Shown here: one piece after another, positions 1-8,103 of the stretch | How the letters are laid out: the number at the start of each line of letters is the position of its first letter | Position numbering within the stretch: position 1 is the stretch's first letter | Assembly: GCA_030849965.1 (NCBI GenBank) | Contig: JAVDKL010000001.1 | Span: forward strand, 1,470,554-1,534,553 | Source of the DNA: Schauerella fraxinea | GTDB lineage: Bacteria > Pseudomonadota > Gammaproteobacteria > Burkholderiales > Burkholderiaceae_B | DNA: 64,000 nt | Direction of reading: 5' to 3' | Position numbers and translations under genes: made by a program | Notes under the pieces: generated by a model | Databases searched by the model: none | Told to the model about the DNA's origin: nothing | The model's input: the letters and a program-made list of their open reading frames with translations, nothing else

Positions 1-79
1 CATCCTGTTCGACAGTCCAATCGAACCAGTGGGCGCGGTCTAATACACGTCTTTGATTTTTCGCTGTAAGAACATAAGC

Positions 80-1156
80 ATGCTGGACGCAGACAAGTAT
101 TACACGCCAATAGAGATCGCCTGCAACGCTTTTGAGCGAGCGGATCTTCCTACATACCCAGCCGTATGCGCGGACACCGCTTGCGGAACTGGACGCCTTC
201 TGAGCGCGGCCGAGGCCGTCTTCGAAGCGAAACATTGCGTTGGGATAGACCGCGACCCGCGAGCGATACGCGAACTACGCCGCCAGAAGCCGGACTGGCG
301 CCTTTATGTAAGCGACTTATTAAAACGTCATCGAGCTCCAGCGGCAAATTTTTCAGATGGCGTACGCCCAGTAGACCTGCTCGTTCTAAATCCTCCATTC
401 AGCCTTGGTGCTCGCAAATACGTCGAGGTGGCTTACCAAGGACAAGAAGTGAAGTGCAGTGTCGCGATGGCACATGTGCTTCGCAGTTTGGAGCTTTTTT
501 CCCCGTGTCTAGGAGCCCTAGCGGTAGCTCCGGAATCGATGCTTTTTTCTCAAACTGACGAACATGCGAGAGAACTGCTTTCTACCAAATATCAGTTAAG
601 GGAGTTAGCCTCTCTTAGTATCTATACATTCAAGGGAGCACGCGTCCACTCCTCGTTCGTCCAAATTAAGAACGCATGTAGTGGAACGGCTGCCGTACCT
701 AGGAAGACGGCTAAGCAAGGAAGGATTGAAGTCTCTCTGGTGAGGGGCGGTTTACAGATGCACGCTTTTGAACGCGTCGAATCTGGGGCCCTTGTGATTC
801 ATTCAACCGCCCTAAGCGCGTTGGCCGTTGGCGATCTCTCCAAGATCAAAGATAAAACCTGTCTTAATGTCTGTGGCCAAGTATCCGGATGGATGCTCCT
901 TCTCCCGAGAGTGGGCGCCCCCAAAAGCGAGAACTTTCAACCTTGTAGCTTTCCTAACATCGTCCAGCTTTCAGACTGCGTTATTGGTTTGCAGTTTAAT
1001 ACTAAGGGCGCGATGTTAGACGCACACGAGCGCATTAAACAGAAATGGGACCAATTGGTTTTGCAATATCGGGGGACCGGTGCACGCTACATCACCATGG
1101 AGCGATTAGCAATCTGGCTGGAGAGCCTTGGGATTTTTCAACTTCAATCGCCATAG
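80..1156 (+). CDS. DNA adenine methyltransferase-like protein
   Basis: A 358-residue protein with the layout of a class I SAM-dependent N6-adenine methyltransferase. Motif I (SAM binding) is seen as DTACGTGRLL near residue 33, and the catalytic motif IV is NPPF near residue 110. The ATG at 80 is chosen because TAAGAA lies about 10 bases upstream; a TTG at 53 would add nine residues. No target-recognition domain, restriction subunit or helicase is visible nearby, so it may be an orphan or a phage/island enzyme. Codon use is more A/T-rich than in the housekeeping genes after 3995, which fits transfer. Family membership is fairly sure; target and activity are unknown. Confidence 0.7.
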   Translation: MLDADKYYTPIEIACNAFERADLPTYPAVCADTACGTGRLLSAAEAVFEAKHCVGIDRDPRAIRELRRQKPDWRLYVSDLLKRHRAPAANFSDGVRPVDLLVLNPPFSLGARKYVEVAYQGQEVKCSVAMAHVLRSLELFSPCLGALAVAPESMLFSQTDEHARELLSTKYQLRELASLSIYTFKGARVHSSFVQIKNACSGTAAVPRKTAKQGRIEVSLVRGGLQMHAFERVESGALVIHSTALSALAVGDLSKIKDKTCLNVCGQVSGWMLLLPRVGAPKSENFQPCSFPNIVQLSDCVIGLQFNTKGAMLDAHERIKQKWDQLVLQYRGTGARYITMERLAIWLESLGIFQLQSP

Positions 1157-1210
1157 CTGACCATGGTCGCCACATACTCATAACTAGAAGGCTGGACAAG
1201 GGGGATAAAA

Positions 1211-1834
1211 ATGTGCGACAGAATCGTTCAACAGGCGGGACCGCTCGACTACGTTGAGACTATCCGCTGGAACCCTCGAAAACAGGCCGACGACAGCGCT
1301 GGCCGACGCTACAACGTGCCCCCGGGCACGCGATCCCTCGTGATGCGTCACATCACCGGACAGCCAGTGGTTTACCGCCTTTTCCGGGGTTACGCTCCCG
1401 TCTGGTACAAGCGCAGTCCTAGTAGCAACGCACGCATGGACGCAATCCTCTATCCAAAAAAATCGTTCTGACGCGGCCCGATCAAACACGGTCGCATGAT
1501 TGTCCCGGCCTATGGCTGGGACGAATGGACGAAGGAAGGCGACGGCAAGGCGCCATTGTTCATTCCCCCCAAGGATGGAAAACCTATCCTGATGGCCACG
1601 ATATCGGGCTGGCAGCCAGGTGCCGAGCCCGACGAAGAACGTGGCTTAGCCATCGTCACCGATGACTCTGCCGGCGCCATGGTCGATATTCACGATCGCA
1701 AACAGGTGGTGCTTACCCCAGAGGACGCCCAGGAATGGGCCGAGGCCGCGACGCCCGTATCCCGGGCAAAGACATCATGGAGGCTGGCCGGCCTGAATCA
1801 GCATTCGTTCGACACCGCGTTACGACGAAAATGA
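1211..1834 (+). pseudogene. SRAP/YedK family gene broken by an in-frame TGA
   Basis: SRAP proteins (YedK, HMCES) form a thiazolidine crosslink to abasic sites in single-stranded DNA through Cys2. The frame starts MCDR (family MCGR), keeps the RYNVPPGT segment and then meets TGA at 1469-1471. The same frame continues without any shift into RGPIKHGRMIVPAYGWDEW and the IHDRKQVVL segment carrying the family's catalytic His, ending at 1834. The TGA sits where the family usually has an aromatic residue, so a single TGG to TGA change explains it. Gly3 is also Asp. A GGGGGATAA stretch precedes the ATG. Probably inactive; the downstream half has an ATG at 1496 but would lack the catalytic Cys. Confidence 0.85.
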
Positions 1835-1942
1835 GTAGCGCGCGCTACCAACTGCCGGATGCAATCAAACCCATATAAAAGCTGTCAGTTCACGCGGGCA
1901 TAGTGCATGCGCCCCGGTGGACTCCACTTCAAGCAGATCCTC

Positions 1943-2041
1943 ATGGCCGAACAAAAAAAGCCACCCCCGCGCAATGGCCCAAGCAAAACAGGGCGAGAGT
2001 CAGGGGGAAATCGCGGTAACAATCCCCCGAAATCGAAATAA
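1943..2041 (+). CDS. Small basic hypothetical protein (32 aa)
   Basis: A 32-codon frame rich in Lys, Pro, Gly and Asn: MAEQKKPPPRNGPSKTG, then SGGNRGNNPPKSK. The composition (polar, basic, disordered) is not typical of a chance ORF in this base composition. It resembles the very small Pro/Lys/Gly-rich hypothetical proteins seen in Burkholderiales, though I recall that only loosely. No strong ribosome binding site is visible. It lies between the broken SRAP gene and a degenerate SOS box. Function unknown. Confidence 0.4.
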   Translation: MAEQKKPPPRNGPSKTGRESGGNRGNNPPKSK

Positions 2042-2054
2042 ACCACCCAAAATG

Positions 2055-2072
2055 TACTGTGTTTTTACATAG
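2055..2072 (+). promoter_or_regulatory. Degenerate LexA (SOS) box
   Basis: TACTGTGTTTTTACATAG matches the first 13 bases of the intact LexA box at 55418-55437, but the right half reads TAG where CAG is needed (CTG-N10-TAG). It is best read as a decayed SOS operator next to a decayed SRAP gene. No promoter assignment is possible. Confidence 0.35.
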
Positions 2073-2235
2073 CCTATGTGCCAAGGGACAGCAGCCACTT
2101 TCACGCAATGACTTGAAAGCATTCAGGGCGCACCATCGGGACTCGCCTGATGTGTGGGCCTTGATTGCTGAAATCCGGAGGTTGCAGGTCCTACTTATCG
2201 ACATTGATTCCAGCGTTCTATACGCATGCGCGTAG
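2059..2235 (+). CDS. Possible small ORF or gene remnant
   Basis: An open frame ending at TAG 2233-2235 whose later part, LSRNDLKAFRAHHRDSPDVW followed by ALIAEIRRLQ, has protein-like amphipathic composition. No ATG lies in frame; the only early start is a GTG at 2059, inside the degenerate SOS box. It may be the body of a small SOS-regulated gene that lost its start, or a chance frame. No family recognised. Positions 2236-2465, just downstream, show nothing that can be supported. Confidence 0.2.
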   Translation: MFLHSLCAKGQQPLSRNDLKAFRAHHRDSPDVWALIAEIRRLQVLLIDIDSSVLYACA

Positions 2236-2465
2236 CGGGACGTGCCCTACTCCACGAATGCCACATTGGCCCAGGTCAAGGTCAATCTCAACATGGAATG
2301 GTTCGTGGTGTGGGACCACGCAGTGAAGGAGAAGGCGCGAGCAAGCAGTTCATATAAGTATCCCCAACCTACCCACCTCCCCCCACCGGGACGCAAGAGC
2401 CCAAGCGAGAGACCGACATTCCGAAATTGGGGAAATAGGACTCCCCCTGCCCCGATTGCGAATGC

Positions 2466-2657
2466 TCAGGGAGGTTGCAACCCACAAAGCCTCTTGCCGT
2501 TCAAATAATGCTCGAGAATGGCTCCAGTGGTGCCATCCGTAAGCACGTCTTGGTGGCTCAGATAGATCGGGAACGCATTGGCCCAGTACTCATTGCCTAC
2601 GCGTTGGGGACTTGTCCCGCATGAGGCCGAGATCACGCAGGCGCTGATTAGGGCCAC
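2466..2657 (-). CDS. Small lipoprotein-like ORF, possibly a phage lysis (Rz1-like) remnant
   Basis: A 63-residue frame from a GTG. It has a short hydrophobic N-terminus ending in ISASC (an imperfect lipobox) and finishes ILEHYLNGKRLCGLQPP. That ending resembles small phage outer-membrane spanin-like lipoproteins, but I am recalling the pattern rather than identifying a family. Its 5' end runs into the start of the integrase pseudogene on the opposite strand, so this may be the junction left by a prophage deletion. Weak call. Confidence 0.3.
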   Translation of the reverse strand: MALISACVISASCGTSPQRVGNEYWANAFPIYLSHQDVLTDGTTGAILEHYLNGKRLCGLQPP

Positions 2658-3831
2658 CAGGCGGCAGAAAAGTCCGCTTCTCCTGGAAGGGCAAAGACAT
2701 GCGTCCCACCCTACCGCTTAAATCCACCGCTGCGAACCTGAAGCACGCCGCCCGCATCCGAACTAGTCGTGGCAGTATCAAGTCAGCCACATTCGACCTC
2801 AAGCAATACTTCCCCGATTACAAGAACGCGTCTATCGCAGAAGAAACGACCGGCACTAGGACCGTTTGCGATTGGGCCGCACAATGGGCAAACTTGGGCG
2901 CCAGATCGCCCGAGCATTCGACGCTGCTTATCTACAGACGCCATCTTCAGGCCTATTGGCTCAGTAAGTTCGGGGACAGGCAATCTGCGGCCGTCGCGCG
3001 CGAAGATGTCCTATCGCACCTTGCAGACCTTGCCGCTGGACTGATCGGAAGACCTCTTGCGCGCGAGACGCAGAACAACATTCTTATCCCGTTTCGAGCC
3101 GTATTCCAACTGATCTGTAGCGATGATCCAAAGGTTCAAGACCCAACCTCCGGCATCGACAACTTGCGTGTGCAGCGCACCCCGCCAGACCCCTTCACTA
3201 TGGATGAAGTGGCGGTGATTCTGCACGCTATCCAGAAGCGCGCAGGCGATGTCACAGTTGACTACTTCGAATTCTCGTTTTTCGCAGGCCTGCGAGCCAG
3301 TGAGCAAATCGCCCTACTTTGGCAGGACGTTGACCTGCGCAGTGGCCTCATGCGGGTCAGGCGTTCGCGCGTCCTTAACAAGGATAAGGAGCGCACCAAG
3401 CCGTCCAAAGAGATGTGGAGCTCAACCTCCGGACGCTGGCCGTCCTCAAGCGTCAGCGGCCTCGAACCCAGGCGGTTGGTGACCACGTATTCCGCAACCC
3501 GGCCACCGGCCGCCCATGGAACTACGAGCAGGAACAGCGCAAGATTTGGGTGCAGGCTCTCTCAGGGAGGCACGAGTGCGCTACCGGCCGCCAAAAGAGT
3601 GCCGTTACACCAGCGTGACCTTGCACTCCAATGGTGGGCAGATCCGGATGGGTGGCAAGCCAACATGCACACAGCCTCATCGTAATGAAGCGGGACTTTG
3701 CGAAGTCGATTTTGGGTGCGGATCGAAGGCGCACCATCGACGCCGAGAATCGATCGATAAGTGCGAATTCCGCAGCAGAACCGCAGTGGATGCGAGCGGA
3801 AAAGAAAAAGCCCCGCTTGGCGCAGGGCTAG
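2648..3831 (+). pseudogene. Tyrosine recombinase (phage integrase), frameshifted
   Basis: This was a phage/island integrase with an N-terminal DUF3596-like arm-binding segment (VRFSWKGKDMRPTLPLK) and the catalytic-domain start FFAGLRASEQIALLWQ, which carries the first catalytic Arg. Homology passes through several frames: frame of 2699 to about 3410, then ELNLRTLAVLKRQRPRTQ in another, a shift near 3565 (TC duplicated), near 3622 (a base lost) and near 3645. The last part, WVASQHAHSLIVMKRDFAKS, has Phe where the nucleophilic Tyr is expected. The tract RTSRGSIKSATFDL near the start also looks altered. It abuts the 3' end of tRNA-Ser, the expected attachment site. Certainly inactive. Confidence 0.9.
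3802..3829 (-). terminator. Rho-independent terminator of lysC/tRNA-Ser
   Basis: Read on the minus strand, an AGCCC...GGGCT stem is followed by TTTTTCTTTT. It lies 17 bases past the 3' end of tRNA-Ser, so it ends transcription of tRNA-Ser and any lysC read-through. Confidence 0.7.
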
Positions 3832-3845
3832 TTCTTTAAAGATTT

Positions 3846-3937
3846 TGGCGGAGACGGAGGGATTCGAACCCTCGATGCAGTTTAACCCACATGCTCCCTT
3901 AGCAGGGGAGTACCTTCAACCACTCGGCCACGTCTCC
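3846..3937 (-). tRNA. tRNA-Ser (anticodon GCT)
   Basis: A 92-nt class II tRNA on the minus strand. The acceptor stem GGAGACG pairs with CGTCTCC; the anticodon loop is CTGCTAA (GCT), with an extended variable arm, a T-loop GGTTCGAATCC and an encoded CCA. The 3' end faces the integrase pseudogene, so it is the probable attachment site of the left-hand element. Confidence 0.95.
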
Positions 3938-3994
3938 GCGAAGCACAGAATTCTAGCACGGTTTTTATCACTACTCCGCGCCAGCCTTCTACGC

Positions 3995-5263
3995 TCAAAC
4001 CTTGTCGGTTCCCGGCGCTTGATCAAGGCCGAAAGCCTTGTGCAATGCGCGCACGCCGAGCTCCATGTACTTGTCGTCGATGATGACGGACGTCTTGATT
4101 TCGCTGGTGCTGATCATCTGGATGTTGATGTTGTCGGCAGACAGCGTCTGGAACATCAGGCTGGCCACGCCAACGTGCGAGCGCATGCCGATACCGACGA
4201 TCGAGACCTTGGCGACTTTCTCGTCCGTGACGAGTTCGCGGGCCTGAACGGCCGGGATCACGTCGCGCTTGAGCACGTCGACCGTGCGTTGGAACTCGTT
4301 GCGGTTGACCGTGAACGAGAAGTCGGTGGTGCCGGCAACCGATTGGTTTTGCACAATCATGTCGACATCGATATTGGCCGCGGCTACGGGGCCGAGGATG
4401 GAGTAGGCGATGCCGGGCTTGTCCGGAACACCCAACAACGTAATTTTGGCTTCGTCGCGGCTGAAGGCGATACCGGAGACAACGGCGGCTTCCATTTTTT
4501 CGTCTTCCTCAAAAGTAATCAGCGTGCCCGAACGCATTTCGTCGTCGAGCGGAATGAGCGGGTCGGTCAGCGATGACAGTACGCGAGTCGGCACACGGTA
4601 TTTACCGGCGAACTCGACCGAACGGATCTGCAGCACCTTGGAACCCAAGGAGGCCATTTCGAGCATTTCTTCAAACGAAATGACGGCCATGCGGCGCGCC
4701 TCGGGCACGACGCGCGGATCGGTGGTGTACACCCCATCCACATCGGTGAAGATCAGGCACTCATCGGCCTTGATGGCGGCCGCCACGGCCACGGCGGAGG
4801 TATCGGAACCGCCCCGCCCCAGCGTGGTGATGTGACCCTCGTCGTCGATGCCTTGGAAGCCAGTGACCACGACCACTTTACCGGCGTCAAGATCGGCACG
4901 GATGCGCGTATCTTCGATCGAGGTAATGCGGGCCTTGGTGTAGGACGAATCGGTGCGCACAGGCACTTGCCAGCCCGTGTAGCTGCGGGCGGCTACGCCT
5001 TCGGCTTGCAAAGCGATCGCGAGCAAGGCGCTGCTGGCCTGCTCGCCGGTGGCGGCGACCATGTCGAGTTCACGACCGTCGGGTTGCGGCGCGAGTTCGC
5101 GCGCGAGTCCCAACAAACGGTTGGTTTCACCCGCCATGGCGGAAGGGACAACAACGACCTGGTGGCCTGCGGCATGCCACTTGGCGACGCGGCGCGCCAC
5201 ATTTTTGATGCGCTCGACCGAGCCCATCGACGTGCCGCCATACTTATGGACGATTAGGGACAT
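3995..5263 (-). CDS. lysC: Aspartokinase
   Basis: Phosphorylates aspartate, the first step to lysine, threonine, methionine and diaminopimelate. The 422-residue protein starts with the kinase signature VHKYGGTSMGS and has GRGGSDTSAVAVAAA near residue 150. Two C-terminal ACT domains follow (around residues 265-420: ITLLGVPDKPGIA and VSIVGIGMRSHVGVA), so feedback control by lysine and/or threonine is expected. Length is usual for the monofunctional enzyme. It is transcribed toward tRNA-Ser, with 57 bases between. No lysine riboswitch is visible in the 90-base leader. dapA of the same pathway is far away at 51517. Confidence 0.97.
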   Translation of the reverse strand: MSLIVHKYGGTSMGSVERIKNVARRVAKWHAAGHQVVVVPSAMAGETNRLLGLARELAPQPDGRELDMVAATGEQASSALLAIALQAEGVAARSYTGWQVPVRTDSSYTKARITSIEDTRIRADLDAGKVVVVTGFQGIDDEGHITTLGRGGSDTSAVAVAAAIKADECLIFTDVDGVYTTDPRVVPEARRMAVISFEEMLEMASLGSKVLQIRSVEFAGKYRVPTRVLSSLTDPLIPLDDEMRSGTLITFEEDEKMEAAVVSGIAFSRDEAKITLLGVPDKPGIAYSILGPVAAANIDVDMIVQNQSVAGTTDFSFTVNRNEFQRTVDVLKRDVIPAVQARELVTDEKVAKVSIVGIGMRSHVGVASLMFQTLSADNINIQMISTSEIKTSVIIDDKYMELGVRALHKAFGLDQAPGTDKV

Positions 5264-5353
5264 CTATCTCATTCTCTGGCTAGGTTCCCTGCCGGGAGCA
5301 GCTGGCAGGCAAAGCTCACTATTGTAACGCGTGATGATGACGTTGAGAACCGT

Positions 5354-6382
5354 TCAGGTTTTCTCGATGCAGATACGGCCGCGTACGCAGACGATGCAGA
5401 ACGTGCCGTGCTGCCAACGCAACTGCCGATCGTGCCCCAGGCTATGCAACTGACGCAATTGCCGCGCAAGTTCGCTCAGGCGGGCATCGGTCGGCATGGG
5501 CGCACCCGACCGATCCAGCCAATGGCGCAGCACCTGACGTTGCCGAGCGGGCGACAACGTGCGCCATGCCTCAAGCGACACGCTGGCGCCGTCGGGCGAA
5601 GGCTCGATCCGTGCCAAATCTTCCGCTGCCACTTCGGCGAGAATTTCGTTTGCTTCGCGCATATGCCGAGCGTGCCGAGCAAGGATGCCGCGCCATTGCG
5701 GCCAGCGCGCATTGAGCACCGGCGCGAGCAAGGTGCGCACAGCCGCGCGCGTGTAAGCGGGGTCGGCATTACTGGGATCCTCGACCGGCACCCAACCTGT
5801 GGCCTCGGTGAACCGCGTGGCCGCCTCACGGAGCACCGAGCGTTCGATGTTCAACCAGGGGCGCACGAGCGTGAGGCCTTGTCGGTGTGAGTGTTCGGCC
5901 ATGCCGCCCATGCCGGCCACCCCACTGCCGCGCAGGAGCCTGAGCAGGACCGTTTCGGCCTGGTCGTCGCGATGGTGCGCCATCCACAAGGTGTCGATAT
6001 CGGCGGCGGCAGCCATCTGGGCGAAGGCCGCATAACGTGCCTCGCGCGCGGCCGCCTCGATGCCGCGGCCGGTGTCGCGCGCGACCTCGACGTGCACCAC
6101 ATCGAGCGGCAGATCGAGCCCCGCACACAAGGCGCGAACGTCGTCGGCCCAGCGATCCGCGGCAGCGAACAAACCGTGATGAATATGAAAGGCGCGAATA
6201 GGCTGTGCAGCCCCGCTCGCTTCTCGCGCCATGGCGACCGCCGCCAGCGCGAGCATGGCCGAATCGGCGCCACCGCTCAACGCAATGGCGATACGGGCCT
6301 GGGGATGCGTCGTGAAGGCCGTACGCACGGCCTGCAGCGCTGCCGGGCTCAAGACCCCCGAATGCACGACCATGTCAGACAT
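5354..6382 (-). CDS. tilS: tRNA(Ile)-lysidine synthase
   Basis: Converts C34 of tRNA-Ile(CAU) to lysidine using ATP and lysine, changing both codon reading and aminoacylation. The PP-loop SGGADS is at residues 36-41 and the family HIHHGL element at about 87-92; the C-terminal half holds the tRNA-binding region. The protein is 342 residues, on the short side because the C-terminal TilS domain is brief. It lies 36 bases downstream of accA on the same strand, the usual accA-tilS-lysC order of Alcaligenaceae. Essential in most bacteria. Confidence 0.95.
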   Translation of the reverse strand: MSDMVVHSGVLSPAALQAVRTAFTTHPQARIAIALSGGADSAMLALAAVAMAREASGAAQPIRAFHIHHGLFAAADRWADDVRALCAGLDLPLDVVHVEVARDTGRGIEAAAREARYAAFAQMAAAADIDTLWMAHHRDDQAETVLLRLLRGSGVAGMGGMAEHSHRQGLTLVRPWLNIERSVLREAATRFTEATGWVPVEDPSNADPAYTRAAVRTLLAPVLNARWPQWRGILARHARHMREANEILAEVAAEDLARIEPSPDGASVSLEAWRTLSPARQRQVLRHWLDRSGAPMPTDARLSELARQLRQLHSLGHDRQLRWQHGTFCIVCVRGRICIEKT

Positions 6383-6418
6383 CGGGGCGGCCTCGCGCGC
6401 GGCAGCAGGCTTGGACGA

Positions 6419-7384
6419 TTAAGCCCGCACTTCCTGGAAGCGGCCATAGCCCATCAGACGCTTGATGCGCTGATCGACCAGTTCTTCGCTGGATTGACCG
6501 GTGAGTTGGCGCAAGGCGTCGCTCAACGAGCGGCGCAGCAGGCGCGCCATGACCCGCGGATCGCGATGGGCTCCGCCCACGGGTTCGTTGACCACGCGAT
6601 CGACCAGACCGAGATCTTTCAGACGCGGCGCGGTGATCGCCAGGGCTTCTGCGGCCTCGGCGGTTTTGTCGGCGCTGCGCCACAGGATCGACGCACACCC
6701 TTCGGGCGAAATGACCGCGTAGGTGGCGTATTGCAGCATCAGCACGGTGTTGCCGACGGCCAACGCCAACGCGCCACCCGAGCCGCCCTCACCGATGATG
6801 GTGGTGACGATCGGCACCTTGAGCTCGGCCATCGCGTAGATGTTGTGGCCGATGGCTTCAGACTGGCCGCGCTCTTCGGCGCCGATGCCCGGGTAGGCCC
6901 CGGGGGTGTCGACGAAGGTGAAGACGGGGATCTTGAATTTCTCGGCCAGCCGCATCAGGCGCAAGGCCTTGCGATAGCCCTCAGGGCGCGGCATACCGAA
7001 GTTGCGCATCGCGCGCTCTTTGGTATCGCGACCCTTTTGATGACCGATGACCATGCAGGCGGCGCCATTGAAACGCGCCAGGCCACCGACGATGGATTGA
7101 TCGTCGGCATACATGCGGTCGCCGTGCAGCTCGTGGAAATCGGTGAAGATTTCGCGCACGTAGTCCATGGTGTAGGGACGTTGCGGATGGCGGGCGACGA
7201 GCGCGGTCTGCCACGGCGTCAACTTGCCGTAGATTTCCTTGGCCAGGCTTTGGCTTTTTTGCTGCAGCCGGCTGATTTCATCCGAAATATCCACTGCCGA
7301 ATCGGCCTGCACATAGCGCAGTTGCTCGATCTTGTTTTCAAGTTCGGCCAGCGGTTGTTCGAATTCCAGGAATGTATTGCGCAT
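6419..7384 (-). CDS. accA: Acetyl-CoA carboxylase carboxyltransferase subunit alpha
   Basis: The alpha half of the carboxyltransferase that makes malonyl-CoA for fatty acid synthesis, working with AccD. It has the AccA N-terminal coiled part ([18 protein letters not shown]) and the crotonase-like core with [20 protein letters not shown] and the [10 protein letters not shown] oxyanion loop near residue 200. The length of 321 residues is standard. It lies between the DNA glycosylase (37 bases upstream) and tilS, probably in one transcript. Confidence 0.97.
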   Translation of the reverse strand: MRNTFLEFEQPLAELENKIEQLRYVQADSAVDISDEISRLQQKSQSLAKEIYGKLTPWQTALVARHPQRPYTMDYVREIFTDFHELHGDRMYADDQSIVGGLARFNGAACMVIGHQKGRDTKERAMRNFGMPRPEGYRKALRLMRLAEKFKIPVFTFVDTPGAYPGIGAEERGQSEAIGHNIYAMAELKVPIVTTIIGEGGSGGALALAVGNTVLMLQYATYAVISPEGCASILWRSADKTAEAAEALAITAPRLKDLGLVDRVVNEPVGGAHRDPRVMARLLRRSLSDALRQLTGQSSEELVDQRIKRLMGYGRFQEVRA

Positions 7385-7421
7385 GGGAAAAGATTCCGTT
7401 GAAGGGCGTCTGCTATCGGGC

Positions 7422-8066
7422 TCAGTACTGAACGGCGACTGCGTCCAGACTGCGCCACAAATACCAGGTGGCGACGGTACGCCAGGGCTGCCAAGCGTTT
7501 GAGACCTCGCGCGCCTCGAAGCGGGAGACGGGCTCGCCGCTAAAGTAATGGAGCGAGATCGCCTTTAGCAAGCCCAAATCGTCCAGCGGCAGGACATCCG
7601 GCCGCTGTAAGTTGAAGATCAGGAACATTTCGGCTGTCCAGCGGCCGATGCCGCGGATGGCGACGAGCTCGGCGATGACCTGCTCGTCCTCCATCTCGGA
7701 CCAGCGGTCGGGATGCACCCGCTTCTCGGCAAAGTGCGTGGCCAGATCGATCAAGTACTCGGCTTTGCGCAGCGACAAGCCATTTTCGCGCAAACCGGGC
7801 ACGGTAGTCTTGAGCACCGACGCGGGCGATGGCCGTTTACCGGCCAGGTCTTGAAAGCGCACCCACAGGCCATCGGCCGCTTTTACGGTGATCTGCTGCC
7901 CAATGATGGCGCGCGCCAGGGTGATGAACGGCGTGGTGCTCTCTCCCAACCAGGCTTCAGGATGCTGGGGGATGATTTTCTTGAGAATGCGATCGCGTTC
8001 GGTCAGGTCGGCAACGGCCTCATCCCAATACGCGGGCTTGATCGAGGCGGTTTCGGCGATAGACAT
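7422..8066 (-). CDS. DNA-3-methyladenine glycosylase II (AlkA-type)
   Basis: A base-excision repair enzyme that removes alkylated bases. The 214-residue protein has the helix-hairpin-helix tract [16 protein letters not shown] and the following [11 protein letters not shown], which holds the catalytic Asp of the HhH-GPD superfamily. It is shorter than E. coli AlkA because the N-terminal AlkA domain is absent, as in the short subfamily common in betaproteobacteria. The ATG at 8066 is preferred over further upstream starts, since the added residues look non-coding and overlap cysS. It lies between cysS and accA on the same strand. Confidence 0.9.
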   Translation of the reverse strand: MSIAETASIKPAYWDEAVADLTERDRILKKIIPQHPEAWLGESTTPFITLARAIIGQQITVKAADGLWVRFQDLAGKRPSPASVLKTTVPGLRENGLSLRKAEYLIDLATHFAEKRVHPDRWSEMEDEQVIAELVAIRGIGRWTAEMFLIFNLQRPDVLPLDDLGLLKAISLHYFSGEPVSRFEAREVSNAWQPWRTVATWYLWRSLDAVAVQY

Positions 8067-8103
8067 TCGTACGGATCCTTGGGGGCTTGAACCTGTGGGC
8101 ACT

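Noticed and set aside
1469-1471. Selenocysteine or programmed read-through at the TGA in the SRAP gene
   Set aside because: No SECIS-like hairpin was noticed, the position is normally an ordinary aromatic residue, and the second SRAP copy is also broken. A nonsense mutation is simpler.
2242-2508. 88-codon plus-strand frame
   Set aside because: Low-complexity Pro/Ser composition, no recognisable motif, and overlap with the better minus-strand frame.
5264-5353. Lysine riboswitch before lysC
   Set aside because: The spacer is only 90 bases and lacks the conserved multi-helix junction; too short for the element.
5891-7402. Long plus-strand open frame (503 codons) across tilS and accA
   Set aside because: Antisense shadow of two clearly conserved genes; Arg/His/Gly-rich composition without domains. 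The same applies to long frames opposite cysS (7888-9666), the permeases (14587-15942) and mutS (46804-48462).
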